Of a stretch of 64,000 nt of DNA, positions 28,034 to 37,572 are shown piece after piece. How positions within the stretch are numbered: the stretch's first letter is position 1; each line of letters begins with the position of its first letter. The DNA is taken from the NCBI GenBank assembly GCA_035326105.1, contig DAOKYO010000001.1, positions 124,001 through 188,000 of the forward strand, written 5' to 3'. The notes under the pieces are model-generated. The model was not told where the DNA came from, did not search any database, and saw only the letters and a program-made list of their open reading frames with translations. This DNA comes from Bacilli bacterium (lineage in GTDB: Bacteria; Bacillota_I; Bacilli_A; RFN20; CAG-826). The position numbers and the translations under genes were made by a program.

Positions 28034-28309
28034 TTAGAAAACGAAAATCAACAACAGAGCGACTAAAAGTGCATAGATGGCGGTGGTTTCAACTAAAGCC
28101 ACGCCAATAAACATCGTGCTTCTCAGTCTTCCTTCCAATTCGGGGGCGCGCATGATCGCTTCAATCGTCTTTGCAACCACTTTGCCCTCGCCCATGGCCG
28201 AACCGGCACCCGTTAGAATGGCGATGCCTGCGCCTAAAGCAATAAGGCCGTCGCCAACGGAGGCATCTGCTAAAATCCGAGAAAAAGAATTCAATAAATC
28301 CAATAACAT
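28034..28309 (-). CDS. atpE: ATP synthase F0 c subunit with two-carboxylate ion site
   Basis: 91-residue hairpin of two membrane helices joined by the polar RAPELEG loop; subunits form the rotor ring. Helix 2 has the essential Glu74 followed by Thr75 (LVETTAIY). Helix 1 has Glu41 in GEG at the position where Na+ rings carry Gln32 or, in Fusobacterium nucleatum, a second Glu. This suggests Na+ coupling, although the Val of the classical site is Leu here. See findings. Confidence 0.95.
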   Translation of the reverse strand: MLLDLLNSFSRILADASVGDGLIALGAGIAILTGAGSAMGEGKVVAKTIEAIMRAPELEGRLRSTMFIGVALVETTAIYALLVALLLIFVF

Positions 28310-28310
28310 A

Positions 28311-29096
28311 TTAGTTCTCCTTTACTATAATTCTCTCTTTTTTATTAACTTCTCCTGACGATTTTGCACTGGTTGTATCCGGACTTGGATCTTCGAGTGA
28401 AATAAAAATCATCGAGAGAATAATAAACACATAAATCTGCACGGCGGACGAAAATAAATCAAAATACATATGGAGCCACGGAGTAATCAGCGGAGCGACA
28501 AAGATACTTGAAACTCCACCTTGAATCAGCCATCCAAAAAGTGCGGTCGAAAGTGATTCTGTCGCCCAATAGGCAATAGTCATTATTGACCATCCAGCCA
28601 AAGCATTGCCAAATAGACGGAAAGAAAGTGAAATGAGCGGCGCCCACATCGATATAAGATTCACCGGTAAAAACACGGCAAATGGATCCAGGAATCGCTT
28701 AAAGTACCTCCACTTATTAGCGCGGATTGCCGTGACGTGAATCATAATAAAAGTAATCAAAGCCAATGACAGAGGAACCATATAATTGGTCATCGGGGTC
28801 GGTAAACCAATAAGACCGATAGTAAAGCCAAAGAACATATACATCGCGACTGCCAAAAAATACCCCCCATAGCGATGGTATTTAGTTCCCATATTGTTCT
28901 TTACCATATTGTCAATGGAAGAAACCATCAATTCAGCAAGATGGACTATCCCTCGAGGCCGTTTCAGCGGGTCAGTATGCTTTACTTTAAAATATATGAT
29001 TAAGGAAATAATCAGCACAATAAAAACAATAATAATTGAAGTAATTATTTCTCCCGGTAGATTTATTGTGGCTAACCAATCAATAATTGCCTGCAT
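28311..29096 (-). CDS. atpB: ATP synthase F0 a subunit
   Basis: 261 residues, five to six membrane helices. Essential Arg160 in SLSFRLFGNALAG faces the c-ring carboxylate. A charged, poorly conserved C-terminal tail of about 25 residues follows the last helix. One base before atpE. Confidence 0.95.
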   Translation of the reverse strand: MQAIIDWLATINLPGEIITSIIIVFIVLIISLIIYFKVKHTDPLKRPRGIVHLAELMVSSIDNMVKNNMGTKYHRYGGYFLAVAMYMFFGFTIGLIGLPTPMTNYMVPLSLALITFIMIHVTAIRANKWRYFKRFLDPFAVFLPVNLISMWAPLISLSFRLFGNALAGWSIMTIAYWATESLSTALFGWLIQGGVSSIFVAPLITPWLHMYFDLFSSAVQIYVFIILSMIFISLEDPSPDTTSAKSSGEVNKKERIIVKEN

Positions 29097-29107
29097 ATTA
29101 CTTTACC

Positions 29108-29515
29108 TTAAGATTTTGATCTTTGCTTTTTCCGTTCGTAGAATTCAGCAAAATACAGGCCGATACGAACGGGGAAAAAGCCTCCAAAAACAGTGAATAC
29201 ATTAAAGACATCATATCCTTTCTTCCATAAAAACAAGGAAAGAAACATCGCCCCTCCATAGAGCAAGATGCGAATGAAGAAACCACCGCCTGCTAACGCC
29301 ATGGCCAATGGTCGGGCATCCCCACTGATTGTCATCGAAGTTTGAAAAGCGATTAGACCATAATTTATAAACCCGATAGTCACTCCCAACACCCACCCTA
29401 AAAACAAACTCATCGTGCCGATGAGCGCCCAAAGTATTCCGAAGACGATAGTCCCTAAAGCGGAGATAATTGCCGCCGCAAGAAGCGCATGTTGATTAAA
29501 TGATTTATTTTCCAT
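29108..29515 (-). CDS. atpI: AtpI-like membrane protein
   Basis: 135 residues, four predicted membrane helices. First gene of the operon, 11 bases before atpB, the position of AtpI/UncI, which assists ring assembly or ion supply. Assignment rests on position and topology more than on motifs. Confidence 0.75.
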   Translation of the reverse strand: MENKSFNQHALLAAAIISALGTIVFGILWALIGTMSLFLGWVLGVTIGFINYGLIAFQTSMTISGDARPLAMALAGGGFFIRILLYGGAMFLSLFLWKKGYDVFNVFTVFGGFFPVRIGLYFAEFYERKKQRSKS

Positions 29516-29548
29516 AATTTACGATAATTGGTCGATAACGACGAATAA

Positions 29549-29554
29549 ATTATA
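29549..29554 (-). promoter_or_regulatory. -10 box of the ATP synthase operon promoter
   Basis: TATAAT on the minus strand, about 35 bases ahead of the atpI start. At 17 bp upstream is TTTCAA, a weak -35. Confidence 0.55.
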
Positions 29555-29678
29555 ACATAACCCACTATGGTTTGAAACTAATTAAACTTGATAGATAATA
29601 AGGTTTATGCTCCGGTGTATCTTTGGCATTGCCAACATAAAAACTTTGTGTTCCTATTATAAAACATCTAAGCGTAAT

Positions 29679-30890
29679 TTATAATTCTTCAATGTTTTTT
29701 AATCCGGCAGCCAGTTCCGTCACTCGCGCTGAAGCTTCTTCTTTCGTAGCCGTGCCCCTCAAAAAATTATCGATAATCCGGGCTACATCCTTTGCCCCTT
29801 CTTCGTTTATTCCTCTGGTTGATAACGCCGCAAAGCCAATTCTGATTCCGCTGGTAACCGTCGGCCGCTCTTCATCATGAGGTAGCATGTTCTTATTGAC
29901 GGTAATACCAATTTCTTCAAGCATTTTTTCTACTTTGTCACCGGTAAGGCCAAAACTCGCCTTGGTGTTTAACAAAAACAAATGATTGTCTGTTCCGCTT
30001 ACCACATCTTGAAGACGCTCAAATTCTTCGGCGCAAGCTTTCGTGTTAGCAATAATTTGGCGTGCATATTCTTTAAACTCGGGTTGACTGGCTTCAAAAA
30101 AGCATTGCGCTTTAGCTCCGATTATATTTTCTAACGGTCCGCCTTGAAGGCCCGGAAAAGTAGCCTTGTTTACTTTGGCAATGATATCTTCGCTATTAGT
30201 AAGCACAATTCCGCCCCTTGGTCCCCGCAACGTTTTATGAGTGGTTGAAGTAACAATATCGGCATAAGGCAAAGGATTGGGATGCAGCCCGGCGGCAATT
30301 AGACCGGCAATGTGGGCCATATCAACCATAAAAACCGCTCCGACACTATGAGCAATCTCGCCAATTTTTTTAAAGTCAATTGTATATGGATAGGACGAAA
30401 AACCCGCCAAAATCATCTGTGGTTTTTCTTCTTGAGCAAGGTTTAAAAGTCCCGGATAATCAATATGACCATCATCTAAAAGATGGTAATGAACAAAATT
30501 ATAGTATTTGCTGGAAAAATTAACTTTTGATCCGTGAGTTAAATGTCCGCCTTCATCTAAACCGAGCGATAATATTTTATCCCCCGGGTTTAAAGTGGCA
30601 TAATAGGCGATCATATTCGCCTGGGAGCCACTGTGCGGCTGAACATTAGCATATTTGGCATCGAAAATTTTTGTCACCAACTCTATGGCTCGATTCTCGA
30701 TTAAGTCAATATTAATACACCCCCCGTAGTAACGATGTCCGGGAAAGCCTTCAGCATATTTATTTGTAAGAATCGAACCGCAAAGCGCGCGAACTTCCTT
30801 GGAGGCGAAATTTTCACTTGCGATTAATTCCAACCCATTATTTTGCCGATTGGTTTCGGCCGTTAAATACTCTTTAATTTTTGGATCCAT
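29679..30890 (-). CDS. glyA: Serine hydroxymethyltransferase
   Basis: 403 residues. PLP enzyme converting serine and tetrahydrofolate to glycine and 5,10-methylene-tetrahydrofolate. PLP Lys in STTHKTLRGPRGG, N-terminal ENFASKEVRALCGS and YAEGFPGHRYYGGC. GAGGA precedes the ATG. Monocistronic by appearance; it supplies one-carbon units for thymidylate and purine synthesis. Confidence 0.97.
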   Translation of the reverse strand: MDPKIKEYLTAETNRQNNGLELIASENFASKEVRALCGSILTNKYAEGFPGHRYYGGCINIDLIENRAIELVTKIFDAKYANVQPHSGSQANMIAYYATLNPGDKILSLGLDEGGHLTHGSKVNFSSKYYNFVHYHLLDDGHIDYPGLLNLAQEEKPQMILAGFSSYPYTIDFKKIGEIAHSVGAVFMVDMAHIAGLIAAGLHPNPLPYADIVTSTTHKTLRGPRGGIVLTNSEDIIAKVNKATFPGLQGGPLENIIGAKAQCFFEASQPEFKEYARQIIANTKACAEEFERLQDVVSGTDNHLFLLNTKASFGLTGDKVEKMLEEIGITVNKNMLPHDEERPTVTSGIRIGFAALSTRGINEEGAKDVARIIDNFLRGTATKEEASARVTELAAGLKNIEEL

Positions 30891-31080
30891 ATTCTTAAAT
30901 CCTCACTTTTATTTCTCTATTATAGATGATGTTTTAAAAAATTATTAATAAATGTAATCGCCGTCTTTACTTTAAACTCTTCTTTTATTTAATTTACCGA
31001 AAAAAACACGGATTAAAATTATCAATATAGATTTCTTCATCTTTATGCGACCAATATCAGTAATCAATCGCAAAACACAA

Positions 31081-31107
31081 TTGACAAACATAGGCATAAA
31101 ATAAACA
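31081..31107 (+). promoter_or_regulatory. Possible promoter of the glycerophosphodiesterase gene
   Basis: A consensus TTGACA at 31081-31086 is followed after 15 bp by TAAACA. The -10 and spacer are poor, so this is tentative. Confidence 0.35.
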
Positions 31108-31136
31108 ATTAAAAAAGAAAGTTCAGGTAATTTATT

Positions 31137-31868
31137 ATGACTAACTTCACTAATTTCTTGAAGACTCCGTTGGCCCATCGCGGATTGCATAATCAACAAT
31201 TCGCCGAAAACTCTCTCGGAGCTTTTCAAAATGCCGTCGCTGCTGGCTATGGAATTGAACTGGATGTTCATCTGATAAAAGATGGAAGTCTTGTCGTTGT
31301 CCACGATAACAATTTAAAAAGAGTGACCGGTAAAGACGGCCTTGTGGAGAATTTAACTGCCGAGGAATTAAAGGAATATCCTTTACTGATTGGGGGCGAA
31401 CTAATCCCCTCTTTCGATGCGGTTCTTGCCCTCGTCAACGGTAAAGTCCCACTTCTTATCGAACTAAAAGTCGAAAATGATTTCAATCCAAAATTGGTTG
31501 ATCTCGTTATGAAATCCCTTGAGAAGTATCCCTTTTTGGAAAATACGGCTGTTCAATCATTTAATCCTTATGCCATTAAGTATATCCGCGCGCAATATCC
31601 CAACCGCTTTCCCTACGGACAATTAATCAGCAAGGACTTGCCCGGACAAAGCAAAATGGTGCATTTTGTTTTTAAAACCTTACTTGTAAATAAAATTTCG
31701 CATCCTGATTTTGTTTCTTACGACATAAATTTTCTTCCCTTCTGGCGCATACGCCGACTGAGGAAAAAAGGAATGCCTATTTTAAGTTGGACTATCAACA
31801 GTGAAGAGAAATTGCAAAAAGGGCGCAAATATAGCGACAATATCATTTTTGAGACGATAAAACTTTAA
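31137..31868 (+). CDS. Glycerophosphodiester phosphodiesterase
   Basis: 243 residues, TIM-barrel GDPD family. Hydrolyses glycerophosphodiesters to glycerol-3-phosphate and an alcohol. Catalytic HRG (LAHRGLHNQ), metal ligands in GIELDVHLIKDG and VVHDNNLKRVTG, C-terminal LSWTINSEE. No signal peptide, so cytoplasmic, as in lipid-recycling or UgpQ-like enzymes. The SD is weak. Confidence 0.93.
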   Translation: MTNFTNFLKTPLAHRGLHNQQFAENSLGAFQNAVAAGYGIELDVHLIKDGSLVVVHDNNLKRVTGKDGLVENLTAEELKEYPLLIGGELIPSFDAVLALVNGKVPLLIELKVENDFNPKLVDLVMKSLEKYPFLENTAVQSFNPYAIKYIRAQYPNRFPYGQLISKDLPGQSKMVHFVFKTLLVNKISHPDFVSYDINFLPFWRIRRLRKKGMPILSWTINSEEKLQKGRKYSDNIIFETIKL

Positions 31869-31936
31869 TGCTTAGCCGCCAAATAAGTGATAATATGTTG
31901 ATGAAAGTCGTTTTAAAACATAAAGGAGCATAATTT

Positions 31937-33415
31937 ATGACAAAGTCGGATGCTGGTCACACTGCGCCTAAGCTTAATTTGAAACGGACATTTAGTGTCG
32001 GTTTCGCTTTCTTACTTATTTCGATGTTTTGGTCGGTTTATGACAATATCGTGGCGAAGATGTTAATCAATGACTTTGGACTCAACCAAACTTGGTCGGG
32101 AGTTCTCTTGGCATTGGATAATATTATCGCCCTTTTCTTACTTCCCCTTTTTGGCGCTTTATCGGATAAGACGCGTACAAAAATGGGAAAACGCACGCCT
32201 TACATTCTTATCGGCACGATTGTTGCCGCTGTTATTTTTGTCGGCTTGGCCGCTGTCGACTTTTTCCAACAGGCGGTCATCGCCAAGGAAGCCATTTCCG
32301 GAGTTTTAGAAGGAACGGATGGCTTTTATTTTACGGTCAACGGAGTAATTAGCACCTCAAATCCAGTTAAAAGTGTCGTGGCTACTGCTCGTAGTACGTA
32401 TATTTTCCAAGTGATAACCACCAATTATTCCGGATATCTTGTCGCCTTCATCGGTATTCTACTGATTGTTTTAATTGCTATGGCATCCTTTAGAACTCCA
32501 GCAGTTAGTTTGATGCCTGATGTAACGATTAAACCTTTACGTTCAAAAGCAAATGCGGTGATAAACCTAATGGGAGCTGTCGGTGGGCTCGTGGCCTTAC
32601 TGGCGACTAACTTCCTGGGTAAGGATTATCAAAACTACATCCCGTTATTTGCCCTTATCGGTGGACTGATGCTGGTGATGCTTTCCGTATTTATGATTCT
32701 AGTGCGTGAGGTTCCTTGGTCAAAATCGATGGAAGAAGATTCCATCCGTTATGGCATTGAAAAGAAAGAAACTATCGCTAAAGAAGATGCCGATCCTAAA
32801 TATAAGGAAAAAATGCCGAAGGATGTCAAAAAATCTTTCTTGCTCATCTTAGCTTCCGTTATCCTTTGGTTTATGGCTTATAATGCGGCAACTTCAAAGT
32901 TTAGTGATTATGCTACCAACGTGGTGGATTTCTCCTCGTGGGCATTGGCTTTAATGATTGCCAATGTGGCAGCGATTATTTCTTTCTATCCGGTGGGAAT
33001 CATCTCTACCAAACTGGGACGGAGAAAAACGATTCTCGGAGGAATTATTATTCTTCTCGTGGCCTTTATTCTCGGTTACTTTGTGACTAAAGAAACCAAC
33101 TTCCTCATGTTTGTTACAATGGCTTTGGCCGGTATCGGTTGGGCAACAATCAATGTTAATTCCTACCCAATGGTCGTGGAAATGAGTCATGGGTCTAATA
33201 TTGGCGTTTATACCGGCTACTACTACACCGCTTCAATGGCTGCGCAAATTGCCACACCGATTTTTAGCGGTATTCTTATGGATCTCATTGATCGACGGGT
33301 CCTATTTATTTATTGTGCCGTCTTTGCCGCTTTGGCCTTTGTCACGATGCTCTTTGTCCGTCACGGCGACAGCAAACAAATCAACGATGAGGTTGTGGAA
33401 ATTGATTTAGATTAG
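31937..33415 (+). CDS. MFS/GPH-like sugar transporter
   Basis: 492 residues, about 12 membrane helices. The first intracellular loop GALSDKTRTKMGKRTPYI is the signature of the GPH/SLC45-like branch of cation:sugar symporters. An unusual extracytoplasmic insert lies between helices 3 and 4 (about 110-155). SD AAAGGAG. Coupled to the next gene with a 1-base gap. Substrate unknown; a glycoside or its phosphorylated product is plausible. Confidence 0.85.
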   Translation: MTKSDAGHTAPKLNLKRTFSVGFAFLLISMFWSVYDNIVAKMLINDFGLNQTWSGVLLALDNIIALFLLPLFGALSDKTRTKMGKRTPYILIGTIVAAVIFVGLAAVDFFQQAVIAKEAISGVLEGTDGFYFTVNGVISTSNPVKSVVATARSTYIFQVITTNYSGYLVAFIGILLIVLIAMASFRTPAVSLMPDVTIKPLRSKANAVINLMGAVGGLVALLATNFLGKDYQNYIPLFALIGGLMLVMLSVFMILVREVPWSKSMEEDSIRYGIEKKETIAKEDADPKYKEKMPKDVKKSFLLILASVILWFMAYNAATSKFSDYATNVVDFSSWALALMIANVAAIISFYPVGIISTKLGRRKTILGGIIILLVAFILGYFVTKETNFLMFVTMALAGIGWATINVNSYPMVVEMSHGSNIGVYTGYYYTASMAAQIATPIFSGILMDLIDRRVLFIYCAVFAALAFVTMLFVRHGDSKQINDEVVEIDLD

Positions 33416-33416
33416 T

Positions 33417-34223
33417 ATGACACTCGATATTTTTAATCACTCGCTCGATATTATCAAAACAAAAAAGTTATTTCTTTTGGATCAAGACGGAACGCTCTAT
33501 AATGGTTCCGTCCTTTTTCCTCAAACCAAAAACTTCTTAGATTACATTAAAAAGCTGGGCGCCAGATATATTTTTATCACTAATAACTCTTCTCAATCGG
33601 TTTCAAGTTATATTCAAAGAATGGATGCCTTCGGTATTAAAACGGATGCGGATGATTTCTTTACTTCAACCGAGGCTACGATAATTTTTCTAAAAAAACA
33701 CTATCCGCAGGCTAAAGTTTTTGCCCTCGGAACCACTTCCTTTCTTGAAGCGCTTAAAGCGGGAGGAATTCAATTGGTATCTTCCGTTGAGGCCGACTGC
33801 GCTTTACTCGCTTATGATCGAGAATTGACCTATCAGAAGCTTGTTGACTTATGTGAACTACTATCAACCAAAGATATTCCTTACTTGGCCACCAATCCCG
33901 ATTGGGTGTGTCCGATTGACTTTGGCTATATTCCCGACTGTGGTTCCTTCGCGTTTATGATTGAGAAGGCTACCGGTAAAAAGCCTTATTTTATTGGAAA
34001 GCCTCAGCCGGATATGATTGAGATTGTCGCTAATAAATATCAAATACAAAAGAAGGATGTTGTTGTTATTGGCGATCGCCTTTATACCGATATACAAAGC
34101 GCGGTTAACGCTCGGGTTGATTCTATTCTCGTTTTAAGCGGGGAAGCCTCTTTAAATGATTTAAAGGCATCTTCAAGCCAGCCAACCTGGGTTGTCAATT
34201 CTATCGGTGAGTTGATTCCATAG
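33417..34223 (+). CDS. HAD-family phosphatase, NagD-like (class IIA)
   Basis: 268 residues. Motif I LLDQDGTLYNG (Gln replaces the usual Leu between the two Asp), motif II ITNNSS, Lys in FIGKPQPDM, motif III VIGDRLYTDI. A NagD/4-nitrophenylphosphatase-type hydrolase of small phosphate esters. Co-transcribed with the transporter, so it may act on what that transporter brings in. Confidence 0.9.
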   Translation: MTLDIFNHSLDIIKTKKLFLLDQDGTLYNGSVLFPQTKNFLDYIKKLGARYIFITNNSSQSVSSYIQRMDAFGIKTDADDFFTSTEATIIFLKKHYPQAKVFALGTTSFLEALKAGGIQLVSSVEADCALLAYDRELTYQKLVDLCELLSTKDIPYLATNPDWVCPIDFGYIPDCGSFAFMIEKATGKKPYFIGKPQPDMIEIVANKYQIQKKDVVVIGDRLYTDIQSAVNARVDSILVLSGEASLNDLKASSSQPTWVVNSIGELIP

Positions 34224-34252
34224 ACTACAAGTATAAATAAGTAACGGCGATG

Positions 34253-34297
34253 AAAAAAAGGCTTGTTAAGATTTTAATATCCTAACCGCCTTTTTTT
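34253..34297. terminator. Terminator between convergent genes
   Basis: AAAAAAAGGC with an imperfect inner stem pairs with GCCTTTTTTT. Usable in both directions between the phosphatase and the kinase gene. Confidence 0.75.
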
Positions 34298-34308
34298 AAT
34301 TCGTTGGT

Positions 34309-34926
34309 TTAGTCAAGCCCTTTCTTATACTGCCGATTTATTCTTTCAATTATCGAAGCAAATTCCTTAGGATCTTCCATATCGGTAATTGGAAGCCACA
34401 GTATATGCTTATCGTTGACTTTATAATAATCAAATATTTTTCTCAAAACCGGGTAATAATTAGTGTTATGTTTTGAAAGATAAGCTTCCTGTCCTTGCTC
34501 AATCGCGCGGCCTCTTTTTTTTACGTTACCGAGCAACTGTTCGTTGGACCGCATAATGACGATATGCACATCCACTTCTGGCAACGCTCTTAATCCTTCC
34601 TCCGCGATTTGATAGACAAGTTCAAGTTCATGCTGATCCATGTAGCCTTCACCATGAAGTTGCTCACTGAACACCAGATTGGAGAACATCGTGGAGTCAC
34701 TGACCATATTGTCATTATTTCTTTCCTTGTAAAGAAGAATAAATAGTTCACTATAAAAGGCATTTTGAGCGATAAACGACATTGTCTCTTTGTTGTTATA
34801 GAAAATCGGAAGAAAGGGTGATTTAGCCACCGGCTCTTCGATTAAAGTTGCGTGATAATAGTCAGCAATTTTCTGGGATAATAACGACTTGCCCGCACCA
34901 GTCGGGCCGATAACTCCAAGTCTCAT
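34309..34926 (-). CDS. Deoxynucleoside kinase (dAK/dGK type) 1
   Basis: 205 residues from ATG 34926 (AAAGGAGG ahead). P-loop GPTGAGKS, the EEP substrate motif, catalytic region DSTMFSN and lid KKRGRAIEQGQ. Family: deoxyadenosine/deoxyguanosine kinases of Gram-positives. Phosphorylates salvaged deoxynucleosides. A paralogue lies at 35741 beyond the uridine kinase; in lactobacilli two such proteins form a heterodimer. Confidence 0.92.
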   Translation of the reverse strand: MRLGVIGPTGAGKSLLSQKIADYYHATLIEEPVAKSPFLPIFYNNKETMSFIAQNAFYSELFILLYKERNNDNMVSDSTMFSNLVFSEQLHGEGYMDQHELELVYQIAEEGLRALPEVDVHIVIMRSNEQLLGNVKKRGRAIEQGQEAYLSKHNTNYYPVLRKIFDYYKVNDKHILWLPITDMEDPKEFASIIERINRQYKKGLD

Positions 34927-34984
34927 TTTGGTTGAACCTCCTTTAAGGTGGCAAAACGAATTGGGAATGTTTGAAGGAAAGGTG

Positions 34985-35611
34985 TTAACGGCTTTCTTCA
35001 ACCATCTGACGAATACGGGCTACCAATAAATCGGTAGCCTCCTTATTATATCCCCCTTCAGGAATAATTATATTGGCATAGACCTTGGAAGGTTCCACAT
35101 AAAGATCATGCATCGGACGAACGGTTGATAGGTATTGATTGGCAACCGAAGTCAAAGTGCGCCCCCGTTCATTGATATCCCGCTGAATTCTCCTTAACAA
35201 GCGAACATCAGCCGGAGTATCGACAAAAATTTTAAAATCAAGCAGATCCCGGATTTCCTTAATGGCAAAAACCATAATGCCTTCAACGATTATAACTGGA
35301 GTTGCTTTTACTTTTTGTGTCTCTTCCTTCCGTCGATGAAAAGAAAAATCATAACTGGGAATTGCAACTTCCCTGCCGGCTTTTAAGGATTTTAAATGCT
35401 TGACGATAAGCGGTACATCAAAAGATTCCGGAGTGTCATAATTGAGCTTTTGCCTTTGTTCAAGAGGCATTTCCGGAAAATCGCGATAATAATTATCAAG
35501 CCTAAGTACGAGAGTGGTATCACATTCTGATTGGGTAAATAAATTTTCGGCCAAAGTGGTTTTGCCCGAAGCGGTACCGCCAGCTATTCCAATCACGAAT
35601 ACCTTGCTCAT
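34985..35611 (-). CDS. udk: Uridine kinase
   Basis: 208 residues from ATG 35611 (AAGGAG 9 bases ahead). P-loop GIAGGTASGKTTL, RLDNYYRDF, NYDTPESFD, RRIQRDINERGR. Phosphorylates uridine and cytidine in pyrimidine salvage. The deoxynucleoside kinase follows 58 bases later on the same strand. Confidence 0.96.
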   Translation of the reverse strand: MSKVFVIGIAGGTASGKTTLAENLFTQSECDTTLVLRLDNYYRDFPEMPLEQRQKLNYDTPESFDVPLIVKHLKSLKAGREVAIPSYDFSFHRRKEETQKVKATPVIIVEGIMVFAIKEIRDLLDFKIFVDTPADVRLLRRIQRDINERGRTLTSVANQYLSTVRPMHDLYVEPSKVYANIIIPEGGYNKEATDLLVARIRQMVEESR

Positions 35612-35670
35612 GCGTACTATCTCCTTCCCCATATTAGCATTTATAAACGCTGATAAAAACCGGAAAATAA

Positions 35671-35684
35671 ATAAAACGCTTACA
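35671..35684. promoter_or_regulatory. Possible cre-like site between udk and the second deoxynucleoside kinase
   Basis: ATAAAACGCTTACA matches the cre consensus at 12 of 14 positions. It lies in the divergent intergenic region. Confidence 0.3.
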
Positions 35685-35740
35685 TCACCAAAAACATCAT
35701 TTTTTTGATTATAATAAGTATGTTCACCCGGAGGACAAAT

Positions 35741-36364
35741 ATGCGCTTAGGAATAAATGGACCCAATGGTGCCGGCAAGTCACTGCTGACTCGGCAACTC
35801 GCCGCTTTTTTTAATTATGAGTTGATAAAAGAGCCGATTGAAAAAAATGAATATCTCAATTTTTTTTATGAGAACAAAGATCTTTTCTCCTATTTAGGTC
35901 AAAATGCTTTCTATGCCGCAATGTTCACTTTAATGTGGGATCATAAAGACCAAAAGAATGTGATATTTGATTCGACATTTTATAGTAATATCATCTATAC
36001 GAAACTACTTCATCTTGCGGGCTATATGAATGAGCATCAATATCAGTTGTCGCTTGATATTGCCAAACAACACATTCGTCATCTGCCTAAACTCGATTTA
36101 GAAATTATTATAAAACGACCGAAGGATGTGCTTTTTCAAAATGTCCATCATCGAAATCGGGAGATGGAGCAAGGCCAAGATAATTATTTGAATTTTCACT
36201 TTGATAACTATTATCCCGTCGCTCAAGCAGTCTATCGCGAGTTTGGTATTCCTCAGAAGAACATACTGATGATTGAAGTGGGCGACTTAAAGGATTTAAA
36301 CGAGATACAGCGTATTGCTAGGCTTATTGAAACTCGATATAATCAAGGCAAAGAAAACGAGTAA
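35741..36364 (+). CDS. Deoxynucleoside kinase (dAK/dGK type) 2
   Basis: 207 residues from ATG 35741 (GGAGG 6 bases ahead; in-frame upstream Met codons lack a site). P-loop NGPNGAGKS, KEPIEKNEY, FDSTFYSN, lid HHRNREMEQGQ. Clear paralogue of the 34309-34926 gene. Substrate preference may differ, so the two may together cover dA, dG and dC. TATAAT lies at 35710-35715. Confidence 0.92.
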   Translation: MRLGINGPNGAGKSLLTRQLAAFFNYELIKEPIEKNEYLNFFYENKDLFSYLGQNAFYAAMFTLMWDHKDQKNVIFDSTFYSNIIYTKLLHLAGYMNEHQYQLSLDIAKQHIRHLPKLDLEIIIKRPKDVLFQNVHHRNREMEQGQDNYLNFHFDNYYPVAQAVYREFGIPQKNILMIEVGDLKDLNEIQRIARLIETRYNQGKENE

Positions 36365-36369
36365 AATAT

Positions 36370-37572
36370 ATGTCAAAAATCAATTTACCGGCCAAAACCA
36401 TTCCGATAAATCCTTCAACCATCGTGTTTTTTGTTTCGGGCTATGCCGCCGATGAAAAAGCCCTTTTTCCCCTCGCCAACAATTTGATATTTGATTCCCC
36501 TCGTCGCTATGTAAGAGGCCCGCTTCTTAATCTTGATCGCACGGATTGTGCTGATCCTAAAAAAGGCATTATTGCCTTTAAAAATGAAACGGCGGAAATC
36601 GATATCCAAAACCGTTTGTTACGAATAAGCAAATTGGCCGGCAAAACCAAAGGAAAATATATTTTGATTAATCCCCGTCTTTGCGGCCGCCATGTCGATG
36701 CCACAATTGAACTTCAAGTCTCGCGGCTAATGTATTGCATTCGCTATTTAAAACGGGATTTAAAAACCCGGGCTCGCATTGTTTTAATCGGTCATAGTCA
36801 AGGCGGAGTCGTTAATTTATTAACTGCCGTTCGATCCAAAGGCATGGTTGATCAAATAATATCCATTAATTCGCCTTATAGCGAAGTTCAACCGGTAAAA
36901 GACGCCTTTACAATGATTAGATTGCTTCACCTCGGCGATGAGGCTTTTAGAAATTATTTTCGGCAGATTATCCGTGGGAAAATCACCGATAAACAAACCA
37001 AGAACTTAATTGAAAATGCTAAAGTGTATTTAACGCCCAACTACCTGGAGCGGCTTAAAAAGAACTTTTACAAAACTAAAGATCGTCCCCGATTATCGCT
37101 TGTGGTCAGCACCTGCGGCGTTTATAACGATTCGTTGCTTGGCTGGCGAAGATCATATGATGGTTTTATTCCGGTCTCCTCGCAGATGGATGTTAAATAT
37201 GACGATGTCACTTTCCTTCGGGAACACGTTTTGCCTTGCGAAAAGAATAGTCTTTTAATGAATACCGTCTTTGATCGGTGTCTCGTTTGTCGCGAATGTG
37301 GAATGCCTGAACTAAAAGGACGGTTTTTCGTCAAGGCCTTGCTTCAAAAAAAATCACCCAATGATTTAATGAATGCGATGGTGAACGGAGGATTTGACGC
37401 CATTGAGGGAAGAGAAATTAATCCTAAATACAAAGATGAACCCATCTACACCACCATGTATCAAACTTATCAATCACCTTATTCTCATCATATGATTGCC
37501 CGTAACAAAGAAACGGCATTGGTTATTAGACAATACTTGGAAAAAATCACTGGTATGCCAGTAAGGGAATAA
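36370..37572 (+). CDS. Alpha/beta-hydrolase, lipase-like
   Basis: 400 residues, no signal peptide. Nucleophile elbow IGHSQGGV (Ser in GHSQG) after a VFFVSGYAADEKA oxyanion-type strand. The C-terminal part contains Cys-rich CLVCRECGMPE. Catalytic partners (Asp, His) cannot be fixed by eye; DGFIPVSSQMD fits the acid loop. Five bases after the kinase stop, so likely co-transcribed. Possibly an esterase or phospholipase; substrate unknown. Tail-to-tail overlap of 26 bases with the next gene. Confidence 0.75.
   Translation: MSKINLPAKTIPINPSTIVFFVSGYAADEKALFPLANNLIFDSPRRYVRGPLLNLDRTDCADPKKGIIAFKNETAEIDIQNRLLRISKLAGKTKGKYILINPRLCGRHVDATIELQVSRLMYCIRYLKRDLKTRARIVLIGHSQGGVVNLLTAVRSKGMVDQIISINSPYSEVQPVKDAFTMIRLLHLGDEAFRNYFRQIIRGKITDKQTKNLIENAKVYLTPNYLERLKKNFYKTKDRPRLSLVVSTCGVYNDSLLGWRRSYDGFIPVSSQMDVKYDDVTFLREHVLPCEKNSLLMNTVFDRCLVCRECGMPELKGRFFVKALLQKKSPNDLMNAMVNGGFDAIEGREINPKYKDEPIYTTMYQTYQSPYSHHMIARNKETALVIRQYLEKITGMPVRE

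Noticed and set aside
30972..31304. 110-residue minus-strand frame
   Set aside because: Antisense to the start of the glycerophosphodiesterase gene, low-complexity composition, no SD.
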